A stretch of DNA of 64,000 bases from Acetobacter sp. UBA5411 (lineage in GTDB: Bacteria; Pseudomonadota; Alphaproteobacteria; Acetobacterales; Acetobacteraceae), in NCBI RefSeq assembly GCF_002409645.1, contig NZ_DHNR01000034.1, positions 46,233 to 110,232 on the forward strand. The letters run 5' to 3'. The translations under genes and the position numbers were made by a program. Below, one piece after another: positions 37,936-46,790 of the stretch. Positions within the stretch are counted from its first letter, which is position 1, and every line of letters starts with the position of its first letter. The notes under the pieces were generated by a model that was not told where the DNA came from, made no database searches, and worked only from the letters and a program-made list of their open reading frames with translations.

Positions 37936-39174
37936 ATGACCGCACTGACCACTGCCACCGGATGCTGCATGATTCCTTCTTCACCCCGTTCTTCATCCGT
38001 AATTGCCCGCATCTATTCTGTTCTGCTGTTTACATTGGCCTGTTACACGGTCATTGGCCTTCAGATGGCCGTCGTGCCGCTGTTCGTTCATCGCACTCTG
38101 GGTTACAGCGCAGCGCTCGCGGGGTTTGCAGTCTCGGCACAGTATCTCGCCACGCTGGCGACCAGAACATGGGCAGGAAAACGCCTCGACAGCAATGGCG
38201 CACGGCCTGTGGTCACCATCGGACTGATTGTCGGCGCCCTGTCCGGCGTGATGCTGGCGGCATCAAGTCTGTGCGCGGCGGAATCCTCGCTGTCTCTTGG
38301 ACTGCTTCTCATCGGTCGCGCCCTGCTGGGTTTTAGTGAGAGCTGGGTGGCGGTGGGCGTCATCATCTGGAACATGCACAGGGCGGGTGCAGCGAATTCG
38401 GCGGCTGTCATCTCATGGAACGGCGTCTGTTCCTATGGCGGCATTGCCCTTGGCGCACCGATCGCCGCCATGATTTTTTCATCTCATGCAGTGTTCGGCG
38501 GCCTTATGGGTGTAGGCCTTCTGTCGACGCTCCTCTTTGTCGCCTGTATTCCCAATGCCCTGCGGCAGGAAACAACCCGCCCGGCACCCCAGACCGGCCC
38601 GAAACCGGGCTTCACGACCATTTTCCGCGCCATCATGCCCTATGGCTGCGCCCTCGGAGCGAGTTCTGTTGGATTTGGCGCAATCGTCTCCTGTCTGACT
38701 CTTTACTTCAACGACAAAAACTGGAGTGGGGCTGCCATTGCGCTGGCTGTTTTCGGCGGGTTCTTCGTGCTAACCCGGTTCGTCTTCTCGTCCATGATCA
38801 GAAAGATCGGTGGCGTGAAAGTGGCGCTGGTCTCCATGGCCGTGGAGACCTTGGGCCTGTTGATCATCGCAGGCGGCCCCTCGCCCATTCTGGCGAACAT
38901 CGGAGCAGCGCTTACGGGTGTCGGCTTCTCGCTGGTCTTTCCGGCTCTGGGCGTGCTGGCCATTGAACAGTTGGGGGCAGAAAATCGCGGCGTGGCGCTG
39001 GGTGGATTTTCCGTCTTTCTGGATCTCGCCATCGGCGCATCGGGTCCGGGACTGGGGATGATCATTCCCATCTGGGGTTTTCCGACGCTGTTTGTCGTGG
39101 CGGCCTCGTTCTGCGCTATTGGTTTCTTCCTGACTCTCACTCTGCCCAAAAACAGTCATGCCGCGTCTGCCTGA
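37936..39174 (+). CDS. MFS transporter (YhhS/YfcJ-like)
   Basis: A 412-residue membrane protein with twelve predicted transmembrane helices in two six-helix halves. TM1 is YSVLLFTLACYTVIGLQMA; the loop after TM2 reads TRTWAGKRLDSNGARPVV in the position of MFS motif A, and RALLGFSESWVAVGVIIWN matches the arabinose-exporter-like YhhS branch. ATG at 37936 has no good ribosome site, and ATG at 37969 is an alternative. Substrate not deducible; members export small metabolites or drugs. It stands alone, followed by the tiny membrane protein gene. Confidence 0.82.
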   Translation: MTALTTATGCCMIPSSPRSSSVIARIYSVLLFTLACYTVIGLQMAVVPLFVHRTLGYSAALAGFAVSAQYLATLATRTWAGKRLDSNGARPVVTIGLIVGALSGVMLAASSLCAAESSLSLGLLLIGRALLGFSESWVAVGVIIWNMHRAGAANSAAVISWNGVCSYGGIALGAPIAAMIFSSHAVFGGLMGVGLLSTLLFVACIPNALRQETTRPAPQTGPKPGFTTIFRAIMPYGCALGASSVGFGAIVSCLTLYFNDKNWSGAAIALAVFGGFFVLTRFVFSSMIRKIGGVKVALVSMAVETLGLLIIAGGPSPILANIGAALTGVGFSLVFPALGVLAIEQLGAENRGVALGGFSVFLDLAIGASGPGLGMIIPIWGFPTLFVVAASFCAIGFFLTLTLPKNSHAASA

Positions 39175-39287
39175 GGGAGTAGCCTCATTTCCGTCGCTCT
39201 TGCGGTTTGATCGAATTTTCTGGCGACGGGTTTCTGTTGTGCAGGCAAGATGCAGGCGGGTAGCCTAAGCAAAACGGAGCGGACAGA

Positions 39288-39524
39288 ATGAAGCGTTACA
39301 CCTTCATGTTCTGGGGTGGTTACGGACTCGTCGGTATGGCGTCGCTGATCTTCTGCATAGAAATCTGGAAGAGCATATTTCTGGGCACAAATCTGGCGAA
39401 TGAAACAGAAGTCGGGCTTATGGGAATGGGGTTTGGTGCGCTTGGAACCGGAAGCGGTCTGTGTGCCGCGGCTTTTTCCCTTCTTGCCCGGCATCAGGCT
39501 GCATCCTGCCAGTCTGTCCGTTGA
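39288..39524 (+). CDS. Small membrane protein, unknown function
   Basis: A 78-residue protein with two hydrophobic segments (YGLVGMASLIFCIEIW and GLMGMGFGALGTGSGLCAAAFSLLA) and no recognised family. GGAGCGG lies eight bases before ATG 39288, a good translation signal. The Gly/Met-rich second helix could promote oligomers. Downstream of the MFS gene by 113 bases on the same strand. Probably real because of the ribosome site and membrane pattern, but nothing about function can be said. Confidence 0.55.
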   Translation: MKRYTFMFWGGYGLVGMASLIFCIEIWKSIFLGTNLANETEVGLMGMGFGALGTGSGLCAAAFSLLARHQAASCQSVR

Positions 39525-39740
39525 ACCCGGCTTCCAACTGACTAACAGCATCTGAGCGGCGAAAAATGCCGTCTTTACGGCAGAAAACTCTCTCCCGCCC
39601 CATGATCATCGCAAATACGGTGTTGGATGACTTGGCGGAAAGGTGTGAAGCTGTATCATGCTTTTATTGGAAAAACCGGCTGCCGTTGACTGACGATGCT
39701 GCCGGAAAAAATGCCTGATAAGCCATGGAGAGTTGACCGC

Positions 39741-40337
39741 ATGCCTGCCCGCATTAATGCCGCCGCCGTCTTTTGCGGTTCCCGTTTTGGAAATCTGCCA
39801 GCCTACAAGGAAGCAGCGGAAGCCGTGGGAGCCGGACTTGCTCAGGCTGGTATTCATCTCGTTTATGGCGGTGGATATGTGGGCCTGATGGGCGTTGTGG
39901 CGGATTCAGCCATTCAGGCAGGCGGACGTGTCACGGGCATCATTCCAGAATTTCTGGAAGCGCGTGAGGTCATGCATCGCGGTGTGACGGAACTGGTTGT
40001 CACGGATTCCATGCATACGCGCAAACAGAAGATGTTTGCGCTGGCTGATGCGTTTCTGATTCTTCCTGGCGGTTTCGGCACCTTTGACGAACTGATGGAG
40101 ATTCTGACCTGGAAGCAGCTCCAGTTGCATGCCAAGCCCATCCTTATCGTCAACACCGCAAACTGGGCGCAGGGCGTGCTGGCGATGCTTAACGAGGCTG
40201 TCAGTCAGGGCTTCGCCTCGCCAGAAGCTCGTGGCCTGCTTGAGGTGGTGCCTGATGCGGCGGCGGCACTGCAACGACTGGAGCTCATTCCCCGCTCGGA
40301 CAGCCGCGAGGCCCTTGAAGCGACCTCCAGAATGTAA
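39741..40337 (+). CDS. LOG-family protein (putative cytokinin riboside monophosphate phosphoribohydrolase)
   Basis: A 198-residue Rossmann-fold protein with AAVFCGSRFGN at the start, the phosphoribohydrolase motif PGGFGTFDEL near residue 108, and VYGGGYVGLMG before it. LOG proteins cleave nucleoside 5'-monophosphates such as AMP or cytokinin ribotides to release the base. The start at ATG 39741 has GGAGAG nine bases upstream; an earlier ATG at 39696 gives a tail not seen in the family. In bacteria many members are of unknown physiological use. Confidence 0.88.
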   Translation: MPARINAAAVFCGSRFGNLPAYKEAAEAVGAGLAQAGIHLVYGGGYVGLMGVVADSAIQAGGRVTGIIPEFLEAREVMHRGVTELVVTDSMHTRKQKMFALADAFLILPGGFGTFDELMEILTWKQLQLHAKPILIVNTANWAQGVLAMLNEAVSQGFASPEARGLLEVVPDAAAALQRLELIPRSDSREALEATSRM

Positions 40338-40439
40338 ATTTCCGCCCTTTGGATAAAAATAAACCTCCTGTTCAGGGGGCTCATGATATTTCGGCTCTTG
40401 CAGTCATGAACGATGAGCGCTATTAGGCCCGCACCCAAT

Positions 40440-40516
40440 CGGAGTGTAGCTCAGCCTGGTAGAGCACTGTGTTCGGGACGCAGGGGCCGGAGGTTCGAAT
40501 CCTCTCACTCCGACCA
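40440..40516 (+). tRNA. tRNA-Pro (CGG)
   Basis: Acceptor CGGAGTG pairs with CACTCCG, D-arm GCTCAGCCTGGTAGAGC, anticodon stem CTGTG/CGCAG with loop TTCGGGA (anticodon CGG), T-arm GGAGG/CCTCT around TTCGAAT, discriminator A and encoded CCA. Seventy-seven nucleotides. Confidence 0.96.
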
Positions 40517-40525
40517 GGGATTTTT

Positions 40526-40573
40526 AACGGATGACCCGACATCCGTTTATATGCATCTGTTGTTCAGATGCAT
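40526..40573 (+). other. Two adjacent hairpins after tRNA-Pro
   Basis: AACGGATG/CATCCGTT (40526-40533 and 40540-40547) and ATGCATCTG/CAGATGCAT (40551-40559 and 40565-40573) form two perfect, back-to-back stems starting 10 bases past the tRNA. No T-run follows. Likely 3' end or processing signal of the tRNA transcript. Confidence 0.45.
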
Positions 40574-40967
40574 TGAGAGCAGTAAATCTCCCCCAAATTT
40601 CCCGCACTCTTCTTTAAATGCACGCCAGCAAGGTGCCGTAAAGTAGTCGCAGAATGGGATATCTCAGCCGCCACACTGGCTTCCTGCCCGAATAAATCGT
40701 CCCATAGACAGGCAGAGATAACCATTTCAGCCTGTCTAACTGTCACCACTACGACTCTTTATCGTCCTCGACGCGTATCGACTCCCCAATCAAGGATCAC
40801 AGAGTTAAGGTGTTGGTAGTTTTAGGGAGGTTGATTTGGACGAGGCCAGCGTCCTTAAATTCGATAGGCTTTTCACAGAACAGGAAAAGGACGTCACACG
40901 GTTTCGTCTCGCTCACATACGTGATTCCTCGCTCCAAAGTCGCATGCGGTAAATCTGATCCAGAACC
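40574..40967. other. Gene-poor stretch after tRNA-Pro, possible gene remnants
   Basis: No confident gene. On the minus strand a 40-codon frame at 40797-40916 starts at GTG with AGGA nine bases before and encodes a plausible peptide (DVLFLFCEKPIEFKDAGLVQ near the middle). A second minus-strand frame lies at 40564-40749 (61 codons, starting GTG) with no recognised domain. They could be the decayed remains of an element integrated at the tRNA gene or real small proteins. A plus-strand GGGAGG followed by TTG at 40836 is also present. No attachment-site repeat of the tRNA end was found nearby. Confidence 0.3.
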
Positions 40968-41207
40968 ATGACCTTTATAACTTCTTCCTTTCGTATCCTG
41001 ACGATGACCTCCCTTCTGTGTCTGCTGGCGGCGTGCTCCGGTCCCACCCGACTATCCCCTCATCAGGAGTTCCGGCGGGATCAGAAGAAACTGCATAATT
41101 GCAATGAAATTTCAGACAGAACCGCCCGTGGACGGTGTCTCATGGCTGAATCCAGACGCCATTATCTGTATCAGCATCCCCGGAAACCGCCGGTCCGAAG
41201 CCGTTAA
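40968..41207 (+). CDS. Small putative lipoprotein
   Basis: A 79-residue predicted lipoprotein. A hydrophobic stretch TSLLCLLAACSG contains the lipobox LAAC, so the mature protein should start at Cys and be anchored in a membrane. The remainder is basic with a conserved-looking pair of Cys (NCNEISDRTARGRCLMAESRRHY), which may form a disulfide. It resembles short periplasmic lipoproteins of unknown role. ATG at 40968 or ATG at 41004 (directly before the hydrophobic core); neither has a strong ribosome site. Confidence 0.5.
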   Translation: MTFITSSFRILTMTSLLCLLAACSGPTRLSPHQEFRRDQKKLHNCNEISDRTARGRCLMAESRRHYLYQHPRKPPVRSR

Positions 41208-41264
41208 CTGAGTGGGCTATCCCGTCTGCCGTCTACGACAGACAGTTCTTCCAGTAGACTGCTT

Positions 41265-41480
41265 TCAGTTTTTTCCCTGATCACTGCGAGGCTGCTGCAC
41301 TTCTGGTGAAGAACTTTTGGGCGGTCCTGCGGCATCTTCATCAAGATTGATTTCTTTTTCAATCTGCCGGGTATGTGGTGAATTATGGTCCTGTATTATT
41401 TCCTTTTCAGTGGAACAGGCCATCAATCCCGAACATATCAATACAGCGACAAGTCCCCGGACTACTACAGAGCGCGACAT
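41265..41480 (-). CDS. Small putative lipoprotein
   Basis: A 71-residue predicted lipoprotein from ATG 41480, which has AGGAGA seven bases upstream. The signal region VRGLVAVLICSGLMACS ends in the lipobox LMAC. The mature part is short, acidic and Ser/Pro/Gln-rich (QIEKEINLDEDAAGPPKSS). No family recognised. It converges on the previous small lipoprotein gene, ending about 60 bases away. Confidence 0.6.
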   Translation of the reverse strand: MSRSVVVRGLVAVLICSGLMACSTEKEIIQDHNSPHTRQIEKEINLDEDAAGPPKSSSPEVQQPRSDQGKN

Positions 41481-41775
41481 GACATTTCTCCTGACTTCAG
41501 AGCGTGATTTCAAACAGTAGAATCAGAGTAAAATCGAAACAGGGATGTGTCGATATTCATGCGTCATAATATAGCCTGACGACATGGTATGCTGTTCGAC
41601 GGATTACCGCTGTTATATGACGTCGCACAGCAGGAACAGAACATACGTCCGCAGTGCAGTTTTTCCGGGGAATTACCTGAAAACCGGCCTCTGTATCCGT
41701 GCCCCCCTTGCTCTTGTGCGCCGTCTCTGGTCCAACCCGTGATCAAGAGAACACGCTCAGGAGAACGAGTGCGCC

Positions 41776-42609
41776 ATGCGAACAGGACAGATTGCGGCCA
41801 TGCTGCTGACCGCATTGGCGCTTGAAGGCTGTTACGCCCAGTACAACTATCGTCCCACCGGTTATGAAGAGGGATGGACGATGGGACATCATGCCGGTCA
41901 TCTCGGCTGGTATGACCAGCACGGTCACTGGCAGGGCTGGTTCGATGGCGCGGCATGGCATGACGCCCATGAGACGGCTCCAAATGCCGCATCGTCTCTG
42001 CTCCCCGGCCAATCAGCGCCTGTCGGCAGAACGGCCCCTGCCCTGCGTGGTCCAGCGCACTCGCCCGTTTCGTCCCCTGTCCGTTCTCAGGAAGAAGCGC
42101 CGTCCGCCATTAACCCTGTGCCGGAAGCTGTGCAGGAGCCTATCCCGCAGCCAGCACCGATCGCGCCGCCAGCACATCCAACTTCCATTCCCGCACCAAC
42201 AACGCCACAGGTGGCCACTCCAGCGGCTCCGACACCAAGGGCGCCAGTACCCCCAACTGTTACGCCTGCTGCTCCACAGACAACTGCTCCGGCCAACGTC
42301 CCGGCACCACAGCCTGCACCTGTTGTCCAGACGCCGCCTGTTCAGTCTGCTCCCGCGCCAAACGTCCAGCCTTCCGCTCCGGTTCAGACGCCGGATGAAG
42401 AGGAAACGGCTCCATCGACGCCCACAGCCCAACAGGCTCCCTTCAAGGTCAAACCGGGTTCATCCATGCCTCAGGGTCCGGACGAGTCGACATCAGCGGC
42501 CTCTCAGGTGCTGCCTGCCTGGCTCGACCCCTCACCCGATCCAGTCACGTCCTCGCAGCCTTCCACCGAACAATCTTCAGGCAAGGCAACCGGCAGAACG
42601 ACACGGTAA
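41776..42609 (+). CDS. Exported His-rich and Pro/Ala-rich protein of unknown function
   Basis: A 277-residue protein starting MRTGQIAAMLLTALALEGCY, a hydrophobic signal with Cys at 19; the LEGC sequence is an imperfect lipobox. Residues about 35-66 contain many His and Trp residues (MGHHAGHLGWYDQHGHWQ, then AWHDAH) that could bind metal. Residues about 75-240 are a long Pro/Ala/Gln/Thr-rich stretch, presumably disordered and spanning periplasm or peptidoglycan. The tail is Ser/Thr-rich. No known domain. GGAGAAC lies 14 bases before the ATG. The low complexity means that other frames also stay open, so codon-based calls here are less reliable. Confidence 0.55.
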   Translation: MRTGQIAAMLLTALALEGCYAQYNYRPTGYEEGWTMGHHAGHLGWYDQHGHWQGWFDGAAWHDAHETAPNAASSLLPGQSAPVGRTAPALRGPAHSPVSSPVRSQEEAPSAINPVPEAVQEPIPQPAPIAPPAHPTSIPAPTTPQVATPAAPTPRAPVPPTVTPAAPQTTAPANVPAPQPAPVVQTPPVQSAPAPNVQPSAPVQTPDEEETAPSTPTAQQAPFKVKPGSSMPQGPDESTSAASQVLPAWLDPSPDPVTSSQPSTEQSSGKATGRTTR

Positions 42610-42774
42610 GTCCCCGCCGGTTTACGCGCTGGGTCGTACAGATATGCTTTGATTGAGGATGATTGTCGCGCGAAAGCAGGCGGGAAAAGGGCGCATACTC
42701 CTGTCGTGCTTTTCCACGGCTCGCGCCGCGGCATCGCCATGAAAGGGCAGCAACGCATCCTTTGAAAGAGATGT

Positions 42775-44595
42775 GTGTCAGAGGAGAGACCGTTGACAGA
42801 GACCACGATCAGTTCCGCTTCCGGAAAGATGAACGACCGTCTTCAGGCCTTGCGCGTTCTGTTAAAAGAAAACGGTCTGGATGGGCTGATCATTCCGCGT
42901 AGTGATGAATATCTGGGAGAATACGTTCCGGCCTGCGCCGAACGGCTGGCATGGATCAGCGGTTTTACGGGTAGCGCTGGACTGGCCGTAGTTCTGTCCG
43001 ATAAGGCCGCCGTTTTTTCGGATGGACGCTACATCACCCAGATGGACGATCAGGTCGATGGTGCGCTGTGGGAACGCCATCACATCACGGAAGCGCCTCC
43101 ACGTTCCTGGCTTGCCAGGAATGCCTCGGAAAAGGCCCGTATCGGTTACGACCCGCGGATCATCAGCCGCTCCGCGCTTGAAGCACTGCGTTCGGACAGT
43201 GTCACATTTGTGCCGACAGCGTTCAATCTGATCGACGCCGCCTGGAACGATCGTCCTGCCCCACCTTCCGCTCCGGCGGAGGTTCATCCACTGGAATTCG
43301 CCGGGCAAGGCAGCGCAGAGAAACGTCACGCTCTCGGCGCACAGCTTGCTACAAACGGGTGGCAGGCCGCACTCATCGCCGATTGCACGTCTATCGCGTG
43401 GCTGCTGAACATCCGTGGGACCGATGTGCCGCACACGCCCGTAGTGCTCTGCTTTGCCGTTCTGCATAGCAACGGACAGGTCGATCTGTTTGTGGATGAG
43501 ACGAAGATCACGCCTGAAGTGCGCAACTGGCTTGGCGACGATGTAAACATTCTGCCGCCGGAAAAGCTGGAAGAGTCGTTGCGGGTCTTGAAGGGGCAGA
43601 CGGTAGCCGTCGATCCGTCCGCCACACCGGTCTGGTTCAGTCAGACGCTGGAAGACGCCGGAGCGACGGTCGTGGAAGCCGCCGATCCCTGTGCCCTGCC
43701 CCGCGCCCGGAAGAATGCGGTCGAACAGCAGGGAGCCCGCGCCGCACATCTGCGTGACGCCGTCGCCGTCTGCCGCTTCCTGCACTGGCTGGACACGCAT
43801 GCCGCAGGCTCGACGGAGATGGAACTGGTGGAACGGCTCCGTGCGTTCCGGGCCGAAGCGCCTGAGTATCGCGACGATTCCTTCGATACGATCTCCGGAG
43901 CCGCACCGAACGGAGCCATCATTCATTACCGCGTTACGCCGGAAACCAGCCGTCGCCTCGGCGCGAACACGGTCTATCTGGTGGATAGCGGCGCGCAGTA
44001 TCCCGATGGCACGACGGACATCACCCGCACCGTCTGGACAGGGCCGGATGAGCCTCCTGTTGAGATCAGGGACGCGTTCAGCCGCGTACTGAAGGGCAAT
44101 CTGCTGCTGGGGCGGACGCGCTTTCCCGTCGGCACCACCGGCAGCGCGCTGGATGTGGTGGCGCGGTATGCGCTGTGGCAGGGAGGTCTGGATTTCGACC
44201 ACGGCACGGGACACGGCGTGGGGAGCTATCTGTCCGTGCATGAGGGACCGCAGCGCATTTCCAAGCTGCCCAACAGAATCGCATTTGAGGAAGGCATGAT
44301 CGTCTCGAACGAGCCGGGCTATTACCGTCCGGGCGCGTTCGGTATCCGGCTGGAGACTCTGGAAATGGTCAGATCATCCGATGTCGGACAGGACGGACGA
44401 AACTTTCTTGAGTTCGAGACGCTGACTCTGGCTCCTTTTGACCGCCGTCTGGTTGATCCGGCCGTGATGGGACCGGAAGCCTTGGATTTCCTTGATTCTT
44501 ACCATGAGAGAGTGCTGACGGAGGTTGGTCCGCTGCTCTCCGGAGAAACAAAATCCTGGCTGGTGCATGCCTGCTCTCCCATCAAGAGGAAGTGA
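42775..44595 (+). CDS. Xaa-Pro aminopeptidase (aminopeptidase P family, M24B)
   Basis: Cleaves N-terminal residues before proline with a dinuclear metal site. The protein of about 600 residues has two creatinase-like N-terminal domains and the pita-bread catalytic domain from about 315. Metal ligands are visible: VDSGAQYPDGTTDITR (two Asp, near 402), HGTGHGVGSYL (His, near 477), SNEPGYYRPG (Glu, near 512) and LEFETLTLAPFD (Glu, near 545). This long form resembles eukaryotic and alphaproteobacterial aminopeptidase P1. GTG at 42775 starts the frame; TTG at 42793 has a better AGGAGA site and may be real. It lies upstream of icd with 73 bases between. Confidence 0.92.
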   Translation: MSEERPLTETTISSASGKMNDRLQALRVLLKENGLDGLIIPRSDEYLGEYVPACAERLAWISGFTGSAGLAVVLSDKAAVFSDGRYITQMDDQVDGALWERHHITEAPPRSWLARNASEKARIGYDPRIISRSALEALRSDSVTFVPTAFNLIDAAWNDRPAPPSAPAEVHPLEFAGQGSAEKRHALGAQLATNGWQAALIADCTSIAWLLNIRGTDVPHTPVVLCFAVLHSNGQVDLFVDETKITPEVRNWLGDDVNILPPEKLEESLRVLKGQTVAVDPSATPVWFSQTLEDAGATVVEAADPCALPRARKNAVEQQGARAAHLRDAVAVCRFLHWLDTHAAGSTEMELVERLRAFRAEAPEYRDDSFDTISGAAPNGAIIHYRVTPETSRRLGANTVYLVDSGAQYPDGTTDITRTVWTGPDEPPVEIRDAFSRVLKGNLLLGRTRFPVGTTGSALDVVARYALWQGGLDFDHGTGHGVGSYLSVHEGPQRISKLPNRIAFEEGMIVSNEPGYYRPGAFGIRLETLEMVRSSDVGQDGRNFLEFETLTLAPFDRRLVDPAVMGPEALDFLDSYHERVLTEVGPLLSGETKSWLVHACSPIKRK

Positions 44596-44668
44596 CAACA
44601 CGTAATTGCGTATCGCGCTGGCTCTCAATGCGAGGCAGAAGAGGCGGCGGATGTATAGGGAGTTCATG

Positions 44669-45697
44669 ATGACGAACAGCAAAACAATCCCCGCCACCCT
44701 TATTCCGGGCGACGGTATCGGTCCCGAAATTATGGATTCGGTGGTCGAGATCCTCGATGCGGTTGGCGCTCCGTTCAAGTGGGAACGTCACATCGCCGGC
44801 ATGGCCGGAGTTGACGCGGTTAACGATCCTCTTCCGAAAGACACCCTCGAGAGCATCCGCAAGACCGGCCTTGCTCTCAAAGGCCCGCTAACCACGCCTG
44901 TCGGCGGCGGCTTCAAGTCCATCAACGTCACCATGCGTCAGGAGTTCGAACTCTACGCAAATCTTCGTCCGACAAAGACGATCATTCCCGGTGGTCGTTA
45001 CGAAGACATCGATCTGGTGATCGTTCGTGAGAACCTCGAAGGCTATTACGCCGCGATGGAACACACGATTCCGGCCAATGGCGACAAGCAGGGTATTGCG
45101 CTTTCAGGCGGCTATGTGTCCCGCAAGGAGTGCGAGCGCATTGTTCGCTTCGCCTTCGATTACGCCGTGCAGAACGGCCGCAAGAAGGTGACGCTGGTCC
45201 ACAAGGCCAACATCATCAAGCAGATGTGCGGCATGTTCCTTGAGGCTGGTCGCAAGGTCGCCGAGGAATACAAGGGCAAGATCGAGTGTGACGAGCGTAT
45301 CGTCGACGCCTGCTCCATGCAGCTGGTGACCAACCCGTGGCAGTTTGACGTGATCGTCACGACAAACCTGTTCGGCGACATTCTCTCCGATCAGGCTGCT
45401 GGTCTTGTCGGTGGCCTGGGTCTGGCGCCGGGCGCGAACATCGGTGAGAAAGCTGCGATCTTCGAGGCGGTGCATGGCTCCGCTCCTGACATCGCAGGCA
45501 AGAACCTCGCCAACCCGCTGGCTCTTCTGCTGGCTGCGGTGATGATGCTGCGTCACGTCCGTCGCGATGATCTGGCTGACCGGATCGACACGGCGATCAA
45601 GAACCTGATCACCAGCGGCAAGGTTCGCACCCGTGACATGGGCGGCGAAGCTGGCACGAAGGAACTGACGGCTGCACTGAAGCAGGCTCTCGTCTGA
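44669..45697 (+). CDS. icd: Isocitrate dehydrogenase, NAD-dependent type
   Basis: Oxidative decarboxylation of isocitrate to 2-oxoglutarate in the TCA cycle. The 342-residue protein starts TIPATLIPGDGIGPEIM and shows VRENLEGYYAAMEHTI (the substrate loop, REN-LEG rather than the IMDH RELTGG), FDVIVTTNLFGDILSD (metal-binding Asp), and the adenine loop EAVHGSAPDIAGKNLANP. The short length and these motifs match the NAD-dependent subfamily rather than the 416-residue NADP enzyme of E. coli. ATG at 44669 preceded by AGGGAG is used; ATG at 44666 is equally possible. Cofactor specificity is inferred. A terminator follows. Confidence 0.9.
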   Translation: MTNSKTIPATLIPGDGIGPEIMDSVVEILDAVGAPFKWERHIAGMAGVDAVNDPLPKDTLESIRKTGLALKGPLTTPVGGGFKSINVTMRQEFELYANLRPTKTIIPGGRYEDIDLVIVRENLEGYYAAMEHTIPANGDKQGIALSGGYVSRKECERIVRFAFDYAVQNGRKKVTLVHKANIIKQMCGMFLEAGRKVAEEYKGKIECDERIVDACSMQLVTNPWQFDVIVTTNLFGDILSDQAAGLVGGLGLAPGANIGEKAAIFEAVHGSAPDIAGKNLANPLALLLAAVMMLRHVRRDDLADRIDTAIKNLITSGKVRTRDMGGEAGTKELTAALKQALV

Positions 45698-45751
45698 TCT
45701 TTCAATAAAGCACTACGTGCGGACAGGAATTCTCCTTTTTCGGTCCGCTTG

Positions 45752-45786
45752 AAAAAGCCCTGCCGTTCTGCGGTGGGGCTTTTTTT
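45752..45786 (+). terminator. Rho-independent terminator after icd
   Basis: AAAAAGCCCTGCCG and CGGTGGGGCTTTTT pair with two wobbles, followed by T-run. It lies 55 bases after the stop codon of isocitrate dehydrogenase. Confidence 0.85.
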
Positions 45787-45874
45787 GCATTCATGCCTTC
45801 TGCAAAGTCCTTCCCATTTTCCTCTGTGCTGCACATAAAAAATCAGGACAGAGGCTGGCGATTACAGGGAAGTT

Positions 45875-46552
45875 TTATTTTTCAGCCTGACCTGACTTCT
45901 TCTTGCCAGCACGAACATTCAGCACCTTTTCTAGACGTGTCAGATGCGCGTTCATGATCTGGACAGCCTTTTCCATATGGCCAGCCGCCATTGCGCTGAT
46001 AAGCCGACGATGATTGTCGCAGGAGTGTTGGGCGTCCTCGGTCGGCTGATAAAGCGCTGCGATCAGGACCGTTCTGGTTGTCAGTTCTTCCAGAATACCG
46101 GCGAGCACAGAATTACCCAGCGCTTCTGCGAGATAGACGTGGAAATGCCCGAGCAGGTAACTGCGTCGCGCAAAATCGCCCTCGTCTATGGCCTTCTGCT
46201 GCTCCGCCACATGCTCTTCCAGTTGCCGAATCGCCTCCGGTCTTATGCTTTTCTGCATCAATAAAAGCCCGACCTCCACCGCCCGTCGCGCCTCGATTGT
46301 CTCGCGGGCTTCCTCAACGGTGGGCTCAATGACAAACCAGCCTCGACGTGGTGAGACAACAACAATCCCCCGGCTGCTGAGCCGCATCATGGCTTCGCGC
46401 ACCCGGGTCCGGGAAACGCCGAAAATCTCACCGAGATCCTTTTCACCCAGCCGCTCCCCGGACGAAATCTGTCCGGACAGCACCGCCTGCATGATGCGAT
46501 GCTCTATGAGATTGCCTCCAAGTGGCGGTGTGTCTGGCTTTTGATCCTGCAT
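45875..46552 (-). CDS. GntR-family regulator with FCD domain
   Basis: A 225-residue regulator. The winged helix is at residues 15-75 (IMQAVLSGQISSGERLGEKD, then IFGVSRTRVREAMMRLSSRG), typical of the FadR subfamily; the C-terminal FCD ligand-binding domain extends to about 205 with the RRSYLLGHFHVYLAEALGNS and DNHRRLISAMAAG segments, in which the His and Asp residues bind metal and a carboxylic acid ligand. It is divergent from the TonB receptor/symporter/dehydrogenase genes, with a palindrome in the gap, and so probably controls them in response to a hydroxy or keto acid. ATG at 46552 has no good ribosome site. Confidence 0.88.
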   Translation of the reverse strand: MQDQKPDTPPLGGNLIEHRIMQAVLSGQISSGERLGEKDLGEIFGVSRTRVREAMMRLSSRGIVVVSPRRGWFVIEPTVEEARETIEARRAVEVGLLLMQKSIRPEAIRQLEEHVAEQQKAIDEGDFARRSYLLGHFHVYLAEALGNSVLAGILEELTTRTVLIAALYQPTEDAQHSCDNHRRLISAMAAGHMEKAVQIMNAHLTRLEKVLNVRAGKKKSGQAEK

Positions 46553-46709
46553 GGGGAATCTATGAACGCCGCCCGGTCAACAGGCAAGCAAAGACAGCTC
46601 TGTCCTCCGTGGCACACATGGCACAGCCCGGTTGGCGATCCAGCGTATCAATAAAAATATTTCGGATTCGATACGTTTTTGTGTGGAATAATATTTCTCT
46701 GCATTCTAG

Positions 46710-46721
46710 CTTGTATACAAG
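46710..46721. promoter_or_regulatory. Palindromic operator candidate CTTGTATACAAG
   Basis: A perfect 12-base palindrome between the divergent regulator and TonB receptor genes, 69 bases before the receptor ATG. The TTGTATACAA core is typical of operators bound by FCD-type GntR proteins, and its position is compatible with repression of either transcript. Binding is inferred from this pattern only. Confidence 0.6.
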
Positions 46722-46790
46722 ATTCGCCCAAGTATTGAATCGGGACAATACCATTGAGCCGCATGCCCTGACCCGACCCGGAGACGCCTG

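Noticed and set aside
40440..40967. Prophage or genomic island at tRNA-Pro
   Set aside because: No integrase, no duplicated tRNA end and no phage genes were found in the window; only a weak remnant hypothesis is retained.
41822..42652. A basic Arg/Gln/Pro/Leu-rich frame overlapping the exported Pro-rich protein
   Set aside because: Shifted reading of a low-complexity, proline-rich gene. No signal peptide or domain; the chosen frame has a signal-like N-terminus.
42862..44241. A long minus-strand frame opposite the aminopeptidase P gene
   Set aside because: No domain, and the sense frame carries all the metal ligands of the known family.
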